Numbered from the stretch's first letter, positions 18,231 through 26,501 are shown. The stretch is DNA of 54,115 nucleotides from Deinococcales bacterium (GCA_025359505.1 JANYHH010000113.1:1-54115), one strand, 5' to 3'. A program made the numbers and translations. The notes: generated from the letters alone by a model not told the origin.

Positions 18231-18968
18231 ATGACGCAAAAACAATCCATTTCAAGCGCTTCGTGGATCACGCCTGCTCTGGGTTACTCGAGCCTCGCGG
18301 TGCTGCTCGTGGCTTTTTACTTCACTTTCACTGCCGCGCCAGACGTGCTGCAAGGCTATCTGACGCGCATTTTACCCGTTCACGTCGGCGCGTCGTGGCT
18401 GGCGTACCTCGCGTTCGGCGTCACGGCTGTCTTCGGGCTGACGTACCTGATCTCGAGACGCGCTCACTGGGATCGGTTGAGCGCGAGCAGCGCCGAGATC
18501 GGCATTGTCTTCATTGTGCTGTCACTGTTCAGTGGCGCACTTTGGGGTCGTCCGACGTGGGGCGCGTACTGGGTTTGGGGCGATGCGCGACTGACCACCA
18601 CCGCGCTGATGATGATGGTCTACATCGGCATGTTGACTGTGCGCGGCATGCTCAACGACAGCGGGCGTCGCGCAAGGGTCAGCGCGGTGATCGCGGTCGT
18701 CGCCAGTGTCGGTGTGCCAATCAATTACATGAGCGTGTATTGGTGGAACACGCTGCACCAGACGCCGACCCTCAATCTAGCCACGCAACGCAGCGCCTTG
18801 CAAAACCCCGGCATTGCCATCGGATTTGCGTTAGCGCTGATCGGCTTCACAATTCTTTACGCGTACCTGCTGCGCCTGCGCGGGCAACTCGCTCGAGCGC
18901 AAGCTGATTTGGAGACGCGGGAGATGGACATGGAACTGCGCGGCACGCTGACCGGAGCGACCTCGTGA
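18231..18968 (+). CDS. ccmC: heme handling protein CcmC
   Basis: 245 residues with six membrane helices. Loads heme onto CcmE. The heme-binding tryptophan-rich loop is WGRPTWGAYWVWGDARLT (about 104-121); a Gly stands before the DARLT part, where many proteobacterial CcmC proteins have WVWDARLT. ATG 18231 has GGAGA upstream. The 70-base gap before it holds a possible promoter (TTGAAC, 19 bases, TATATT near 18164-18194), so ccmC could also be transcribed separately. The stop overlaps ccmD. Confidence 0.9.
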   Translation: MTQKQSISSASWITPALGYSSLAVLLVAFYFTFTAAPDVLQGYLTRILPVHVGASWLAYLAFGVTAVFGLTYLISRRAHWDRLSASSAEIGIVFIVLSLFSGALWGRPTWGAYWVWGDARLTTTALMMMVYIGMLTVRGMLNDSGRRARVSAVIAVVASVGVPINYMSVYWWNTLHQTPTLNLATQRSALQNPGIAIGFALALIGFTILYAYLLRLRGQLARAQADLETREMDMELRGTLTGATS

Positions 18969-19102
18969 GCGGCAGCCCGAACCAGTGGGATGTCTTCGTT
19001 TACTGGGTGTACGGCGCGGCCGCTTTGCTGCTCGGCGGCTACGCGGTCTACCTGATTCGACTCAATCGGCAGTTGAAACGCGATCACGAGGAGCAGCCAT
19101 GA
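18965..19102 (+). CDS. ccmD: heme exporter small subunit CcmD
   Basis: A 45-residue protein with one membrane helix (DVFVYWVYGAAALLLGGYAV) followed by a basic cytosolic tail (LIRLNRQLKRD). This is the size and layout of CcmD, which stabilises the CcmABCE complex. It starts at GTG 18965, overlapping the ccmC stop (GTGA), and its stop overlaps the ccmE start (ATGA at 19099-19102). Position between ccmC and ccmE supports the call. The gene is short and easily missed. Confidence 0.85.
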   Translation: MSGSPNQWDVFVYWVYGAAALLLGGYAVYLIRLNRQLKRDHEEQP

Positions 19103-19569
19103 ATCTCGAGAACCCAGTTAAAAAACGCTCGAGCGGCGCAGTCAAGTACGGTGTGGCGGCGCTGCTGGTTGTCGGCGCAATCGCGCTGTTACTGTCCAGC
19201 AGCCTCAGCAATAACCTGACCTTCTTCATCACGCCGACCGAGTACGCCCGCGACACCGCCAAATTCGAGGGTCGCACGGTGCGCTTGGGGGGGATCGTTG
19301 AACCCGGCACGAAATCGTTTGACTTAAAGACCCTCGAGCTAAAATTCAGCATCTCCGATGGCACGACCAGCTACCCCGTGACGTACATAGGCGCTCCGCC
19401 AGACCTGATGCGTGAAGGCATCGGTGTGACAGTGCAAGGCAAGTTTTCAAACGGCGTTTTCAGCGGTGAGGAACTGCTGGTCAAACACTCTGAAGAGTAC
19501 CGCGCTCCGAAGCCCGGCGAGAAGCTCGATTACTCGAGGCTGATGGACGCGATCAAGGACTCGAGGTGA
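19099..19569 (+). CDS. ccmE: heme chaperone CcmE
   Basis: 156 residues: N-terminal membrane anchor (about 16-34), then the OB-fold domain facing the outside. The covalent heme-binding His130 is present in the motif KHSEEY (H-x-x-x-Y, with Tyr134). Carries heme from CcmC to the CcmF ligation complex. ATG 19099 overlaps the ccmD stop. Confidence 0.93.
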   Translation: MNLENPVKKRSSGAVKYGVAALLVVGAIALLLSSSLSNNLTFFITPTEYARDTAKFEGRTVRLGGIVEPGTKSFDLKTLELKFSISDGTTSYPVTYIGAPPDLMREGIGVTVQGKFSNGVFSGEELLVKHSEEYRAPKPGEKLDYSRLMDAIKDSR

Positions 19570-19601
19570 TCCGCATCTCAGGACTCGAGGTGACGGCTTA
19601 C

Positions 19602-19769
19602 CGTCGCAGGGGCGAACATTCAGTTCGCCCCTACAGACATGGTTTCGTAGGGGCGAGCGTCACGCCCATGCGTGCAGTAGGTATTGTGATCGCCCGCCCC
19701 AACGCGCCAACGCCCATCACCACCCTCAAGACTTGGTGGCATTTGGGTGAGGCAAGCCTCACCCCTACG
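19602..19769. repeat. cluster of three GTAGGGG-family palindromes inside the ccm operon
   Basis: The only wide gap in the ccm operon (219 bases between ccmE and ccmF) holds three related units: GGGGCGAAC...GTTCGCCCC-TAC (19608-19634), GTAGGGGCGAGCGTCACGCCC (19647-19667) and GGGTGAGGCAAGCCTCACCC-CTAC (19745-19768). They could fold in the mRNA and tune expression of the downstream genes. No coding sequence is seen here. Confidence 0.7.
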
Positions 19770-19788
19770 GTTGCTCGAGGACAACATC

Positions 19789-21753
19789 ATGTCTTTACTT
19801 GGTGAACTCTCCGTCCTGACCGCGCTGATTTTCTGCGTCTGGGGCGGCGTCAGTGCGTACCGCGCTGGTCAATCTCGAGACGCGAGTTTGGAAACCAGCG
19901 CTCGCCGCGCTGCAATCCTGACTTTTATCTTCTCGAGCTTTGCGATGGCGGTGCTGCTGACGGCACTGCTCTTAAACGATACATCGGTGCGTTACGTCGC
20001 CAATCACAGCGCCAATACCTCGCCATTGTGGGTCAAGATCGTCTCCTTGTGGGGTGCGCTCGAGGGCAGCATTCTGTTGTGGGCGTGGATGCTGGCGGGC
20101 TTCACGATGCTCGTGGCGCTGGTCGCTCGAGCCGACGGACTGCGCCCGTATGCGCTGATGACGTTGTTTGCGGTTTTGGCGTTTTTCTTGGGCGTCAACG
20201 CCAGTGTCGGCAGTCCGTTCATCGGCGTGCCAATCCCGCCACCTGACGGGCGCGGCCCGAATGCCTTACTGCAAAACCACTGGATGATGGCGGTGCATCC
20301 GCTGCTGATGTATACAGGTTTTGTCGGTTTGAGCGTGCCATTCGCGTATGCGGTCGCGGCACTCATCACTGGGCGCTTGGGCGAGGAGTGGCTGGTGCAG
20401 ACGCGGCGCTGGAGCATTGTCGCGTGGACGTTCCTCAGCGCGGCGATCATCGCGGGCGGTTGGTGGTCATACGAGGTGCTCGGCTGGGGTGGCTACTGGG
20501 CGTGGGATCCTGTAGAGAACGCCAGCGTGATCCCGTGGTTCATGGCGACGGCGTTCATTCACAGTTTGCAAATTCAGGAGCGCCGCCGGATGCTCAAAGG
20601 CTGGAATCTGGGCTTGATCGTCGCGGCGTTCACAACGACCCTGTTGGGAACTTTTCTCACCCGCAGTGGCGTCGTCCAGAGCGTCCACAGCTTCACGCGC
20701 ACACCCATCGGGCCGGTGTTTTTTGGGTTTTTCGCACTGGTGCTGATCGCTACATTAGCGTTAGCGTACCGCCGCCTGCCGCAGATCCGCGACGAGCATC
20801 AACTCGACAGCCCCGTCTCGAGGGAAGGCGCGTTTCTGACCGGCAATTTACTGTTCTCGAGCTTCGCGTTCACCGTGCTGGTTGGCACGTTGTTCCCAGT
20901 CTTTGTCGAAGCTTTCACGGGCGCGAAGACCAGCGTCGGGCCGCCGTTCTTTAATGCCGTCGGCATTCCGCTGGGACTGGCGATTCTGGCGCTGCAAGCG
21001 ATGGGGCCCGCGCTGACATGGCGACGCGCCACGGGCGAAACGTTGCGCCAGAATTTGCTCGTGCCAGCAATCCTTGCGCTGGTGATGGGGACGGTCACGT
21101 TCGCGCTCGGTGTGCGGCTGTGGGATGTCTGGCTGACGGTCGTGCTGGCGTTCTTCAACATCTTCGTGATCGTGCGCCTGACCCACAAAGCGATCAGTGC
21201 GAAAATAAGAGCCTCGAGACAAAACGTATTCGCGGCGATGGGCGATTTGCTGAATGCCTTCCCCCGTCGTTACGGCGCTTACTTAGCGCATCTGGGCGTG
21301 GTCGTGATCGCGCTGGGCATCGCGTTCAGCGGCGGGTACAAGACCGACCAGCAGGTGACGTTCACGAAAGGCGAAACCAAGCAGGTCATGGGACATGCCG
21401 TGACTTTTAGCGGCATCGTCGGGCAGAAAGAAGCCGAACGCGATGTCACGGCCGCCGAACTGACATTGGACGGCGGAAACGTCTATCCGCGCCAGAACTT
21501 CTACCGCGTGCAGCAGACGACGGTTGCGACGCCCGCGATTCAGTACCATCTGCTGGGCGACTTCTATGCGGTGTTTTTGGAGACCAACGACGCGGGTAGT
21601 CAGGTTGGCATCAAATTCATCAACAGCCCACTGATCGGCTGGATCTGGGTCGGCGGGCTGATCCTCATCATCGGCGCGGGCCTGACGCTGATTCCCAGCG
21701 TCGTCACCGAGTCTCGAGCCACTCACAGCGCGATGCAAGCCGCCACAGACTGA
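19789..21753 (+). CDS. ccmF: cytochrome c heme lyase subunit CcmF
   Basis: 654 residues with about 13-15 membrane helices. Ligates heme from CcmE to apocytochrome CxxCH motifs together with CcmH/CcmI. The WWD heme motif WGGYWAWDPVENASVIPW is at about 239-256, and the CcmF C-terminal domain follows (FSGGYKTDQQVTF near 510). ATG 19789 is chosen because GAGGA, formed by the end of a CTCGAG site, lies about 8 bases upstream. Confidence 0.95.
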   Translation: MSLLGELSVLTALIFCVWGGVSAYRAGQSRDASLETSARRAAILTFIFSSFAMAVLLTALLLNDTSVRYVANHSANTSPLWVKIVSLWGALEGSILLWAWMLAGFTMLVALVARADGLRPYALMTLFAVLAFFLGVNASVGSPFIGVPIPPPDGRGPNALLQNHWMMAVHPLLMYTGFVGLSVPFAYAVAALITGRLGEEWLVQTRRWSIVAWTFLSAAIIAGGWWSYEVLGWGGYWAWDPVENASVIPWFMATAFIHSLQIQERRRMLKGWNLGLIVAAFTTTLLGTFLTRSGVVQSVHSFTRTPIGPVFFGFFALVLIATLALAYRRLPQIRDEHQLDSPVSREGAFLTGNLLFSSFAFTVLVGTLFPVFVEAFTGAKTSVGPPFFNAVGIPLGLAILALQAMGPALTWRRATGETLRQNLLVPAILALVMGTVTFALGVRLWDVWLTVVLAFFNIFVIVRLTHKAISAKIRASRQNVFAAMGDLLNAFPRRYGAYLAHLGVVVIALGIAFSGGYKTDQQVTFTKGETKQVMGHAVTFSGIVGQKEAERDVTAAELTLDGGNVYPRQNFYRVQQTTVATPAIQYHLLGDFYAVFLETNDAGSQVGIKFINSPLIGWIWVGGLILIIGAGLTLIPSVVTESRATHSAMQAATD

Positions 21754-21873
21754 ACTTCTGCAAGAAGTTCACAAATGGCACAGCGCAGCGTTTTGCGGTA
21801 CTCGCAACTATCCTCGAGAAACGTCTCCGGCACGCAAGTGAATCAAAATCACTCATTTTTAACAGAGGACACC

Positions 21874-22410
21874 ATGAACTCGAGCATCCGCAAATTCTTA
21901 ATTCCCGCCGTCGTGGTCGTCTTGCTCGGTGGACTGCTGGCCGCTTTGCTGACGCCGCAAGCGCCTGCGAACACCAGCACCGCCACCGTGACTGGCAAGG
22001 TCGCGCCGGATTTCACGCTGGCGACGCTGGACGGTAAAAAAGTCAGTCTGGCAGAGTTCAAGGGTAAGCCCGTCGTGCTGAACTTCTTCGCCTCGTGGTG
22101 CGGGCCGTGCAAGGACGAAGCGCCGATGATCTCGGCGGCAGCGCAGGATTTTAAGGACGTCATCTTTTTGGGGATCGCGTACAACGATAAATTAGACAAA
22201 GCCAAGGAGTTCCGCGACACGTACAGCCTGAGCTTTCCAATCGCAATTGACGACGACAGCGATGCGGGGCGCTCGAGCGTCAAATACGCGCTCTTCAGCG
22301 TGCCGGAAACCTATTTCATTGACCGCGCTGGCGTGATTCAGCGCCACAACGCGGGCCCGATCACCCGCGCGGATCTCGAGGCTGGCTTGAAGACCATCGG
22401 GGGGTTGTAA
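21874..22410 (+). CDS. membrane-anchored thioredoxin, TlpA/CcmG type
   Basis: 178 residues. One N-terminal membrane helix (about 8-27), then a thioredoxin fold facing the outside with active site WCGPC (Cys76, Cys79) and the cis-Pro region SVPETYFID. In the ccm operon its role is to keep apocytochrome CxxCH cysteines reduced (CcmG/ResA role). ATG 21874 has AGAGGA 7 bases upstream. The 120-base gap before it contains no repeat. Confidence 0.9.
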   Translation: MNSSIRKFLIPAVVVVLLGGLLAALLTPQAPANTSTATVTGKVAPDFTLATLDGKKVSLAEFKGKPVVLNFFASWCGPCKDEAPMISAAAQDFKDVIFLGIAYNDKLDKAKEFRDTYSLSFPIAIDDDSDAGRSSVKYALFSVPETYFIDRAGVIQRHNAGPITRADLEAGLKTIGGL

Positions 22411-22413
22411 GTC

Positions 22414-22839
22414 ATGGCTCGGGTGTTGGCGCTGCTGGTGGTGCTGCTGAGCCTGACGGTGTTGGCGCAAACCAGCACCGATGACGCGGCTCGAGCGGTC
22501 GGTGCGACGCTCAGATGCCCCGTCTGCAACGGACTTTCCATTACCGAATCGCCGAGCGATTTTGCGAAAAGCATGTACGCCGAGGTCAGATCGCAAGTCA
22601 GCAAGGGGCAGAGCAGTGATCAGATCAAAGCGTTCTTTGTTGGGAAATACGGTGTATCGGTGTTGCTCGAGCCGCCGTTTAGCGGCGTGACGCTGCTGGT
22701 CTGGCTGTTGCCACTCGGTGCATTGGGCTTGGGCGCGTGGGGCTTGGTGGGTTATTTGCGCCGCGCCGCAACCCCGCAAACCTTAGAGCCAGTGGACGCG
22801 GCGCTGCTCGAGCGGGTCAGGCAGTTGAGGGAATCGTGA
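22414..22839 (+). CDS. ccmH: cytochrome c maturation protein CcmH
   Basis: 141 residues with a signal peptide (to about residue 18), the family motif LRCPVCNGLSITES with redox Cys35 and Cys38, and a C-terminal membrane helix (about 90-115). Binds and reduces the apocytochrome heme site. The stop overlaps the next start (TGATG at 22837-22841). This is the short, CcmH-N-like form; the CcmI-like part is encoded by the next gene. Confidence 0.92.
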   Translation: MARVLALLVVLLSLTVLAQTSTDDAARAVGATLRCPVCNGLSITESPSDFAKSMYAEVRSQVSKGQSSDQIKAFFVGKYGVSVLLEPPFSGVTLLVWLLPLGALGLGAWGLVGYLRRAATPQTLEPVDAALLERVRQLRES

Positions 22840-23933
22840 TGACCGCGTTGGTGATCGCCTTGGTCGCGCTGGGGCTGCTCGGCGCGGGCTTCGCATTGCT
22901 GCCGCTGCGCCGCAGCTCAAGCGCTGCGCTGCATGTCAAATCTGAGCGCGATGAATTGCGGGACGAGTTGAACGCGGCGCTGACGCAAATCGCTGACCTC
23001 GAGCGGATGCGCGACGCGGGCGACCTCGAAACGCCGGAGTTCGAGCGCTTGAAGCAACTGGACGAGGCTCGAGCCGCCAGATTATTGGGGCGGATTGAAA
23101 CGCTCCCCGAGACTGCCTCGAGCCAGCCAGCCCCCGCCAGACCCGCGTGGCGCGGTGCGGCGCTGAGCCTCGCGGTGGTGACTGTCGTACTCGGCGGCAT
23201 TTCGGCGCTGGCCGTGCCCAGCCTGCAACGCCTCGCATTGCGCGATGGCGAAGCGGAACTGTACGACCAGAGCAACAAACTCCTCGCGCTCGAGGGCCAA
23301 CTGAGCCGTGAAGCGGCCGGCGTGGGCGGTCAACCGAAGCTGGCGACGCTGCTGGCTTACGGCGCGGCCTCGTGGGAATTGCAGCAGTGGGAACGCGCCG
23401 CGCAAGCTTACGGTGCGATTCTGCGTCTAGACCCCAGCAACATCAAAGCCGTCAGCCGCTATGGGCAATTGGTGTTCTTCAGCGGCGACAACGACCAAGC
23501 CCTGACGCTGCTCAGAGCCGCCGCGAAATTCAACGACGCCGAAGCGCTGCTGACCATCGGTAATATTCTCTTCAGCGCTAAGAACGATCCTAAGGGCGCA
23601 CTGGCGGTCTGGGAGCAGTACCAGCGCGTCACCAAAGGTAAAGGCGAGGCTCGAGTGATCGAACTGATCGCTGCCGCCAAGAAACGCGTTAGCGGCGACG
23701 ACATCGGCGCGACCACGTTCGCCACTAATTGTGCTGGCTGCCACGCCGCCAATGGCGCGGGTATTTCAGGCACTGCGCCCAGCCTGATCGCCTCGAGCCG
23801 TGCCAGAGACGCGGCGTTCATCAAGCAGCAACTGGCGAACGGCTCCGTCAACAAGCTCATGCCTGCCTTCCCCAGCATCAAAGGCTCTGAACTCGAGGCG
23901 CTGGTGGGGCACGTGCAGAACCTCAAGCCATGA
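22839..23933 (+). CDS. CcmI-like TPR protein fused to a cytochrome c domain
   Basis: 364 residues in three parts. Residues 1-120: membrane helix, then a charged coiled-coil (LERMRDAGDLETPEFERLKQ) and a second membrane helix, as in CcmI. Residues about 145-285: tetratricopeptide repeats (YGAASWELQQWERAAQAYGA, LDPSNIKAVSRYGQL), the part that captures apocytochrome tails. Residues about 286-364: a small class I cytochrome c with heme site CAGCH (Cys298, Cys301, His302) and a likely axial Met341 in KLMPAF. A chaperone that is itself a c-type cytochrome is unusual. It overlaps ccmH and the Rieske gene. The domain order is read directly; the electron-transfer role is inference. Confidence 0.83.
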   Translation: MTALVIALVALGLLGAGFALLPLRRSSSAALHVKSERDELRDELNAALTQIADLERMRDAGDLETPEFERLKQLDEARAARLLGRIETLPETASSQPAPARPAWRGAALSLAVVTVVLGGISALAVPSLQRLALRDGEAELYDQSNKLLALEGQLSREAAGVGGQPKLATLLAYGAASWELQQWERAAQAYGAILRLDPSNIKAVSRYGQLVFFSGDNDQALTLLRAAAKFNDAEALLTIGNILFSAKNDPKGALAVWEQYQRVTKGKGEARVIELIAAAKKRVSGDDIGATTFATNCAGCHAANGAGISGTAPSLIASSRARDAAFIKQQLANGSVNKLMPAFPSIKGSELEALVGHVQNLKP

Positions 23934-24478
23934 AGCCTGTCACGCGGCGCACGCTTTTGGAATATTGGTGGGTCGCGCCCGTCGCGGCCGCTGGTGGCTT
24001 CTTCGCGTGGTTCGGGATTCGCAGTTACCGCATTTTGCTCGGTAAACCCGTCCCCAGCTCGAGTCCGACCTTCAAATCACTTGAGCGGGTCAGTGTTGCT
24101 GTGCTCGAGGAGTTTCCCGCACTCTGGGACAGCAAAGCCTTCAAATACGCGAATGGTGATGCGATTGTGGTGCGCGTCAAAGCGCCGCAGGCGGGCGGCA
24201 TCAGCCCAAAGGCTGATTTGCACCTGCTGGCATTGAGCCGCCGCTGCACGCATCTGGGTTGCACCTGCGAGTACATCAAGAATCCAGAGATCGCACAGAT
24301 GGCTTACAAGTACCGCCCCGAGTATGGACACCCCGTGCTGGGCTGCGCCTGCCATTTCAGCGCCTTCGACCCAGAGTTGGCCGGTAAAAGTGTCAGCGGC
24401 CCCGCATTGGAGCCGCTGCCGAGAATCAAGCTCGAGGTTCGCGCCGGTCAAGTCTTCGCGGTTGGTATAGAGGGGTGA
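23930..24478 (+). CDS. Rieske [2Fe-2S] protein, membrane anchored
   Basis: 182 residues. An N-terminal twin-Arg-like RRTLLEYWW segment is followed by a hydrophobic anchor (about 14-30). The Rieske fold has both cluster loops: CTHLGC (ligands Cys106 and His108, disulfide Cys111) and CACHFS (ligands Cys139 and His142, disulfide Cys141). It starts inside the stop of the CcmI-cytochrome gene (ATGA), so it belongs to the same transcript. A cytochrome b partner is not in the window. The pair of an outward-facing Rieske protein and an outward-facing cytochrome c domain suggests a short electron-transfer chain (inference). Confidence 0.9.
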   Translation: MKPVTRRTLLEYWWVAPVAAAGGFFAWFGIRSYRILLGKPVPSSSPTFKSLERVSVAVLEEFPALWDSKAFKYANGDAIVVRVKAPQAGGISPKADLHLLALSRRCTHLGCTCEYIKNPEIAQMAYKYRPEYGHPVLGCACHFSAFDPELAGKSVSGPALEPLPRIKLEVRAGQVFAVGIEG

Positions 24479-24558
24479 GCGCGTGGAACTAACCCGCTCG
24501 CCGCTGAAATGTGGGTTTTTTCACAGCGCACCGTGTTCGGATGGTCTATTCTCTCCTC

Positions 24559-24633
24559 GTTCAAGCGTAGCTCAGGCGAAGAGCACCTGCCTTTTAAGCA
24601 GATGGATGTGAGGGTCGAACCTCACCGCGAACG
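24559..24633 (+). tRNA. tRNA-Lys(TTT)-like gene, aberrant
   Basis: The D-arm (TAGCTC...GAGCA) and anticodon arm (CTGC-CTTTTAA-GCAG, anticodon TTT) are good. The acceptor stem GTTC-AA-GCG / CGC-GAAC pairs only if two A residues bulge out. The T-arm GTGAG / CTCAC encloses an 8-base loop GGTCGAAC and lacks the usual TTCGA. It may be a pseudo-tRNA, an unusual tRNA, or affected by small sequence errors. No terminator separates it from the second copy. Confidence 0.55.
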
Positions 24634-24638
24634 AACAA

Positions 24639-24710
24639 ATCGGTGAAGCTCGAGGGACGAGCACCTGCCTTTTAAGCAGTCGGAAACGGGTTCGAGTCCC
24701 GTCACCAAGA
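24639..24710 (+). tRNA. second tRNA-Lys(TTT)-like gene, degenerate acceptor
   Basis: It shares with the first copy an identical block from the end of the D-stem through the anticodon stem (24659-24679). The T-arm is canonical (ACGGG-TTCGAGT-CCCGT). The acceptor pairs at only five of seven positions (ATCGGTG against CACCAAG), and the D-loop GAGGGAC is short. A CTCGAG overlaps the D-arm. Confidence 0.55.
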
Positions 24711-24745
24711 AAAAAGCCGAGTGGATTAAACCCACTCGGCTTTTT
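24711..24745 (+). terminator. rho-independent terminator after the tRNA pair
   Basis: GCCGAGTGG and CCACTCGGC pair around ATTAAAC, with A-run before and five T after. The symmetric A/T flanks mean it could also stop the convergent lipoprotein transcript from the minus strand. Confidence 0.88.
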
Positions 24746-24800
24746 CATGTCGCATTTGGACACTCGCAATTTCATCCATCGAGGGACTCGAGCGCTGAAG

Positions 24801-25253
24801 TTACCGAAGTCGCGTCAATGTACAGCCGTCTTTGAGCGTCTGGCTTGTACCTTGATAGACGAAGCTCGAGAACCCGACTGTCCGACGCTCGAGCGCTTGC
24901 CCGTACTGGACTTGGCAACTGGCGAAATTGTACGGGTCATCGCTGAACCAAAAATAAACTGTGAATAAGTTGCTTTTAGCTAGGACGTAGCCGCTCCCGC
25001 GCTTGATGCCGTTCGTGGTGCGAAAGCCAGCGCTGATATTCTCGGTATCGTTCTTGCGAGTCGGTGCGCTCCGCAACTCAAATTGGGTCATAAACGCGGC
25101 GTCCCCCGTAGTTACTGAGGCTTCCCATAGCTCGCCGCTCTTGATCGGAAAGACCGATGCGGCGGTCGAACCTCGGTTGTAACAAGAGGACAACGCGAGT
25201 GCCAGCAGCGTCCCAACCGCAAACCTCGAGAAAGCTGAGTTCTCGAGCCTCAC
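24801..25253 (-). CDS. lipoprotein of unknown function
   Basis: 150 residues with a lipoprotein signal ending ALALSSC (Cys24). The mature part is beta-rich, contains two further cysteines (FASCQVQ and KDGCTLT) that could form a disulfide, and ends TRLR. No known family. Its GTG start overlaps the stop of the DAHP synthase gene (GTGA), so it is translated from the same message, although no functional link to aromatic amino-acid synthesis is evident. Confidence 0.62.
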   Translation of the reverse strand: MRLENSAFSRFAVGTLLALALSSCYNRGSTAASVFPIKSGELWEASVTTGDAAFMTQFELRSAPTRKNDTENISAGFRTTNGIKRGSGYVLAKSNLFTVYFWFSDDPYNFASCQVQYGQALERRTVGFSSFVYQGTSQTLKDGCTLTRLR

Positions 25254-26320
25254 ACGGCCACCGCGCCTTGCTGTACGCGCCGCGTCCGCACGCCTGCGCT
25301 CAGAGTCTCGAGTACCGCGACCGTATCAGCCCAGTTAATGCAGGCGTCGGTCACGCTGACTCCATACTCGAGCGGCTTACCCGCAATCAAATCCTGCCGC
25401 CCAGCGTTCAAGTTACTCTCGAGCATCACGCCGACGATTCGTGCATCGCCCGCTTCGAGTTGACTGCGGACATCGGCGGCGACCGGAATCTGGTTGAGGT
25501 GATTTTTACTGCTGTTGCCGTGCGAACAGTCGATCATGATCTGTGGCTCGAGTCCTGCCTTGCTGATCTCACCCGCTGCGGCGTTGACGCTCGCGGCGTC
25601 GAAGTTCGGCTGCTTGCCGCCGCGCAGAATCACGTGGCAATCGTCGTTGCCGCTCGTGCTGACAATCGCGCTGTGACCGCCCTTTGTAACGCTTAAAAAG
25701 TGATGCGGTTGGCTCGAGGCTTTGATCGCGTCGACCGCGATTTTGATGTTGCCGTCCGTGCCGTTCTTGAACCCGACGGGGCAGCTCAAGCCGCTGGCCA
25801 GTTCGCGGTGAATTTGGCTCTCGGTCGTGCGAGCGCCAATCGCGCCCCAACTGATCAAATCCGCGTAGTACTGCGGGCTGATCGTGTCCAAGTATTCTGT
25901 GGCGCTCGGCACGCCCAACTCGCTGATCTCGAGCAGCAGCGCCCGGGCGATTTTTAAGCCATCGTTGATTTTGAAGCTGCCGTCCATCTGCGGGTCATTG
26001 ATTAAGCCCTTCCAGCCAACGGTCGTGCGCGGCTTTTCAAAGTACACGCGCATCACGATCTCTAAAGTATCCCGGTGCAAATCGCGCTGGGTTTTGAGTA
26101 ACTTTGCGTACTCGAGCGCTTGCGTCGTGTCGTGGATGCTGCACGGCCCGACCACGACGATCAAGCGGTCGCTGTGACCGTGCAGAATCTGGTGCATGGC
26201 GCGTCTCGAGGTGGCCACGGTGTTGCTGGCCGCATTTGAAACGGGGTACTCGCGCAGCAGGTGCGCGGGCGGGGTGAGTTCTAAGATTTCACGGATTCTC
26301 AGGTCATCGGTTTGCTGCAT
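25250..26320 (-). CDS. 3-deoxy-7-phosphoheptulonate (DAHP) synthase, class I
   Basis: First step of the shikimate pathway: condenses phosphoenolpyruvate and erythrose 4-phosphate. 356 residues, the AroF/AroG/AroH size, with VVGPCSIHD (about 55-63), the FEKPRTTVGWKGLINDP stretch (about 93-109), GAIGARTTESQIHRELASG (about 157-175) and the metal-binding IDCSHGNSSK (about 262-271). ATG 26320 has AAGGA upstream. Leader features (promoter, tiny open frame, terminator hairpin) lie in front and suggest attenuation. Which aromatic amino acid feeds back on it cannot be told. Confidence 0.93.
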   Translation of the reverse strand: MQQTDDLRIREILELTPPAHLLREYPVSNAASNTVATSRRAMHQILHGHSDRLIVVVGPCSIHDTTQALEYAKLLKTQRDLHRDTLEIVMRVYFEKPRTTVGWKGLINDPQMDGSFKINDGLKIARALLLEISELGVPSATEYLDTISPQYYADLISWGAIGARTTESQIHRELASGLSCPVGFKNGTDGNIKIAVDAIKASSQPHHFLSVTKGGHSAIVSTSGNDDCHVILRGGKQPNFDAASVNAAAGEISKAGLEPQIMIDCSHGNSSKNHLNQIPVAADVRSQLEAGDARIVGVMLESNLNAGRQDLIAGKPLEYGVSVTDACINWADTVAVLETLSAGVRTRRVQQGAVAV

Positions 26321-26350
26321 ATGAACGTTCCTTTCAACCGTAGCGCCAAA

Positions 26351-26380
26351 TAAAAAGCCGCCGGGCTTACCGGCGGCTTT
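26351..26380 (-). terminator. attenuator hairpin in the DAHP synthase leader
   Basis: On the minus strand AAAGCCGCCGG-TAAGC-CCGGCGGCTTTTT forms a strong hairpin followed by T residues. It lies about 30 bases before the DAHP synthase start with no gene upstream on that strand, so it would act as a conditional terminator, not an end-of-gene signal. Confidence 0.7.
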
Positions 26381-26407
26381 CTCAATCGCAATACGTTTAC
26401 GCTGCCT

Positions 26408-26440
26408 TCACCGCCGGGTGAGTGCCGTAAAAGTACGCAT
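26408..26440 (-). CDS. possible leader peptide of the DAHP synthase operon
   Basis: A 10-codon frame, MRTFTALTRR, ends 28 bases before the attenuator. Its last codons contain CCGGCGG, which can pair with the first arm of the attenuator (CCGCCGG) and so compete with terminator formation. It has one Phe codon only, and no clear ribosome-binding site is seen. The peptide is therefore a tentative call; the competing pairing is the stronger evidence. Confidence 0.35.
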   Translation of the reverse strand: MRTFTALTRR

Positions 26441-26471
26441 AAAATGGCGAACGGTTACACATCTGCCAAAG

Positions 26472-26501
26472 ACTGTATCTCGAGGGCGACAGAAATTGCA
26501 A
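26472..26501 (-). promoter_or_regulatory. probable promoter of the DAHP synthase leader
   Basis: Minus strand: TTGCAA (26501-26496), 18 bases, TACAGT (26477-26472). Transcription would begin near 26465, ahead of the leader frame and the attenuator. Confidence 0.5.

Noticed and set aside
19602..19769. Possible CRISPR array from clustered repeats
   Set aside because: The three units are palindromes of different sequence and spacing, not identical direct repeats with unique spacers; no cas gene in the window.
26321..26500. T-box riboswitch upstream of DAHP synthase
   Set aside because: No T-box sequence or specifier stem can be seen; the simpler attenuator reading is kept.
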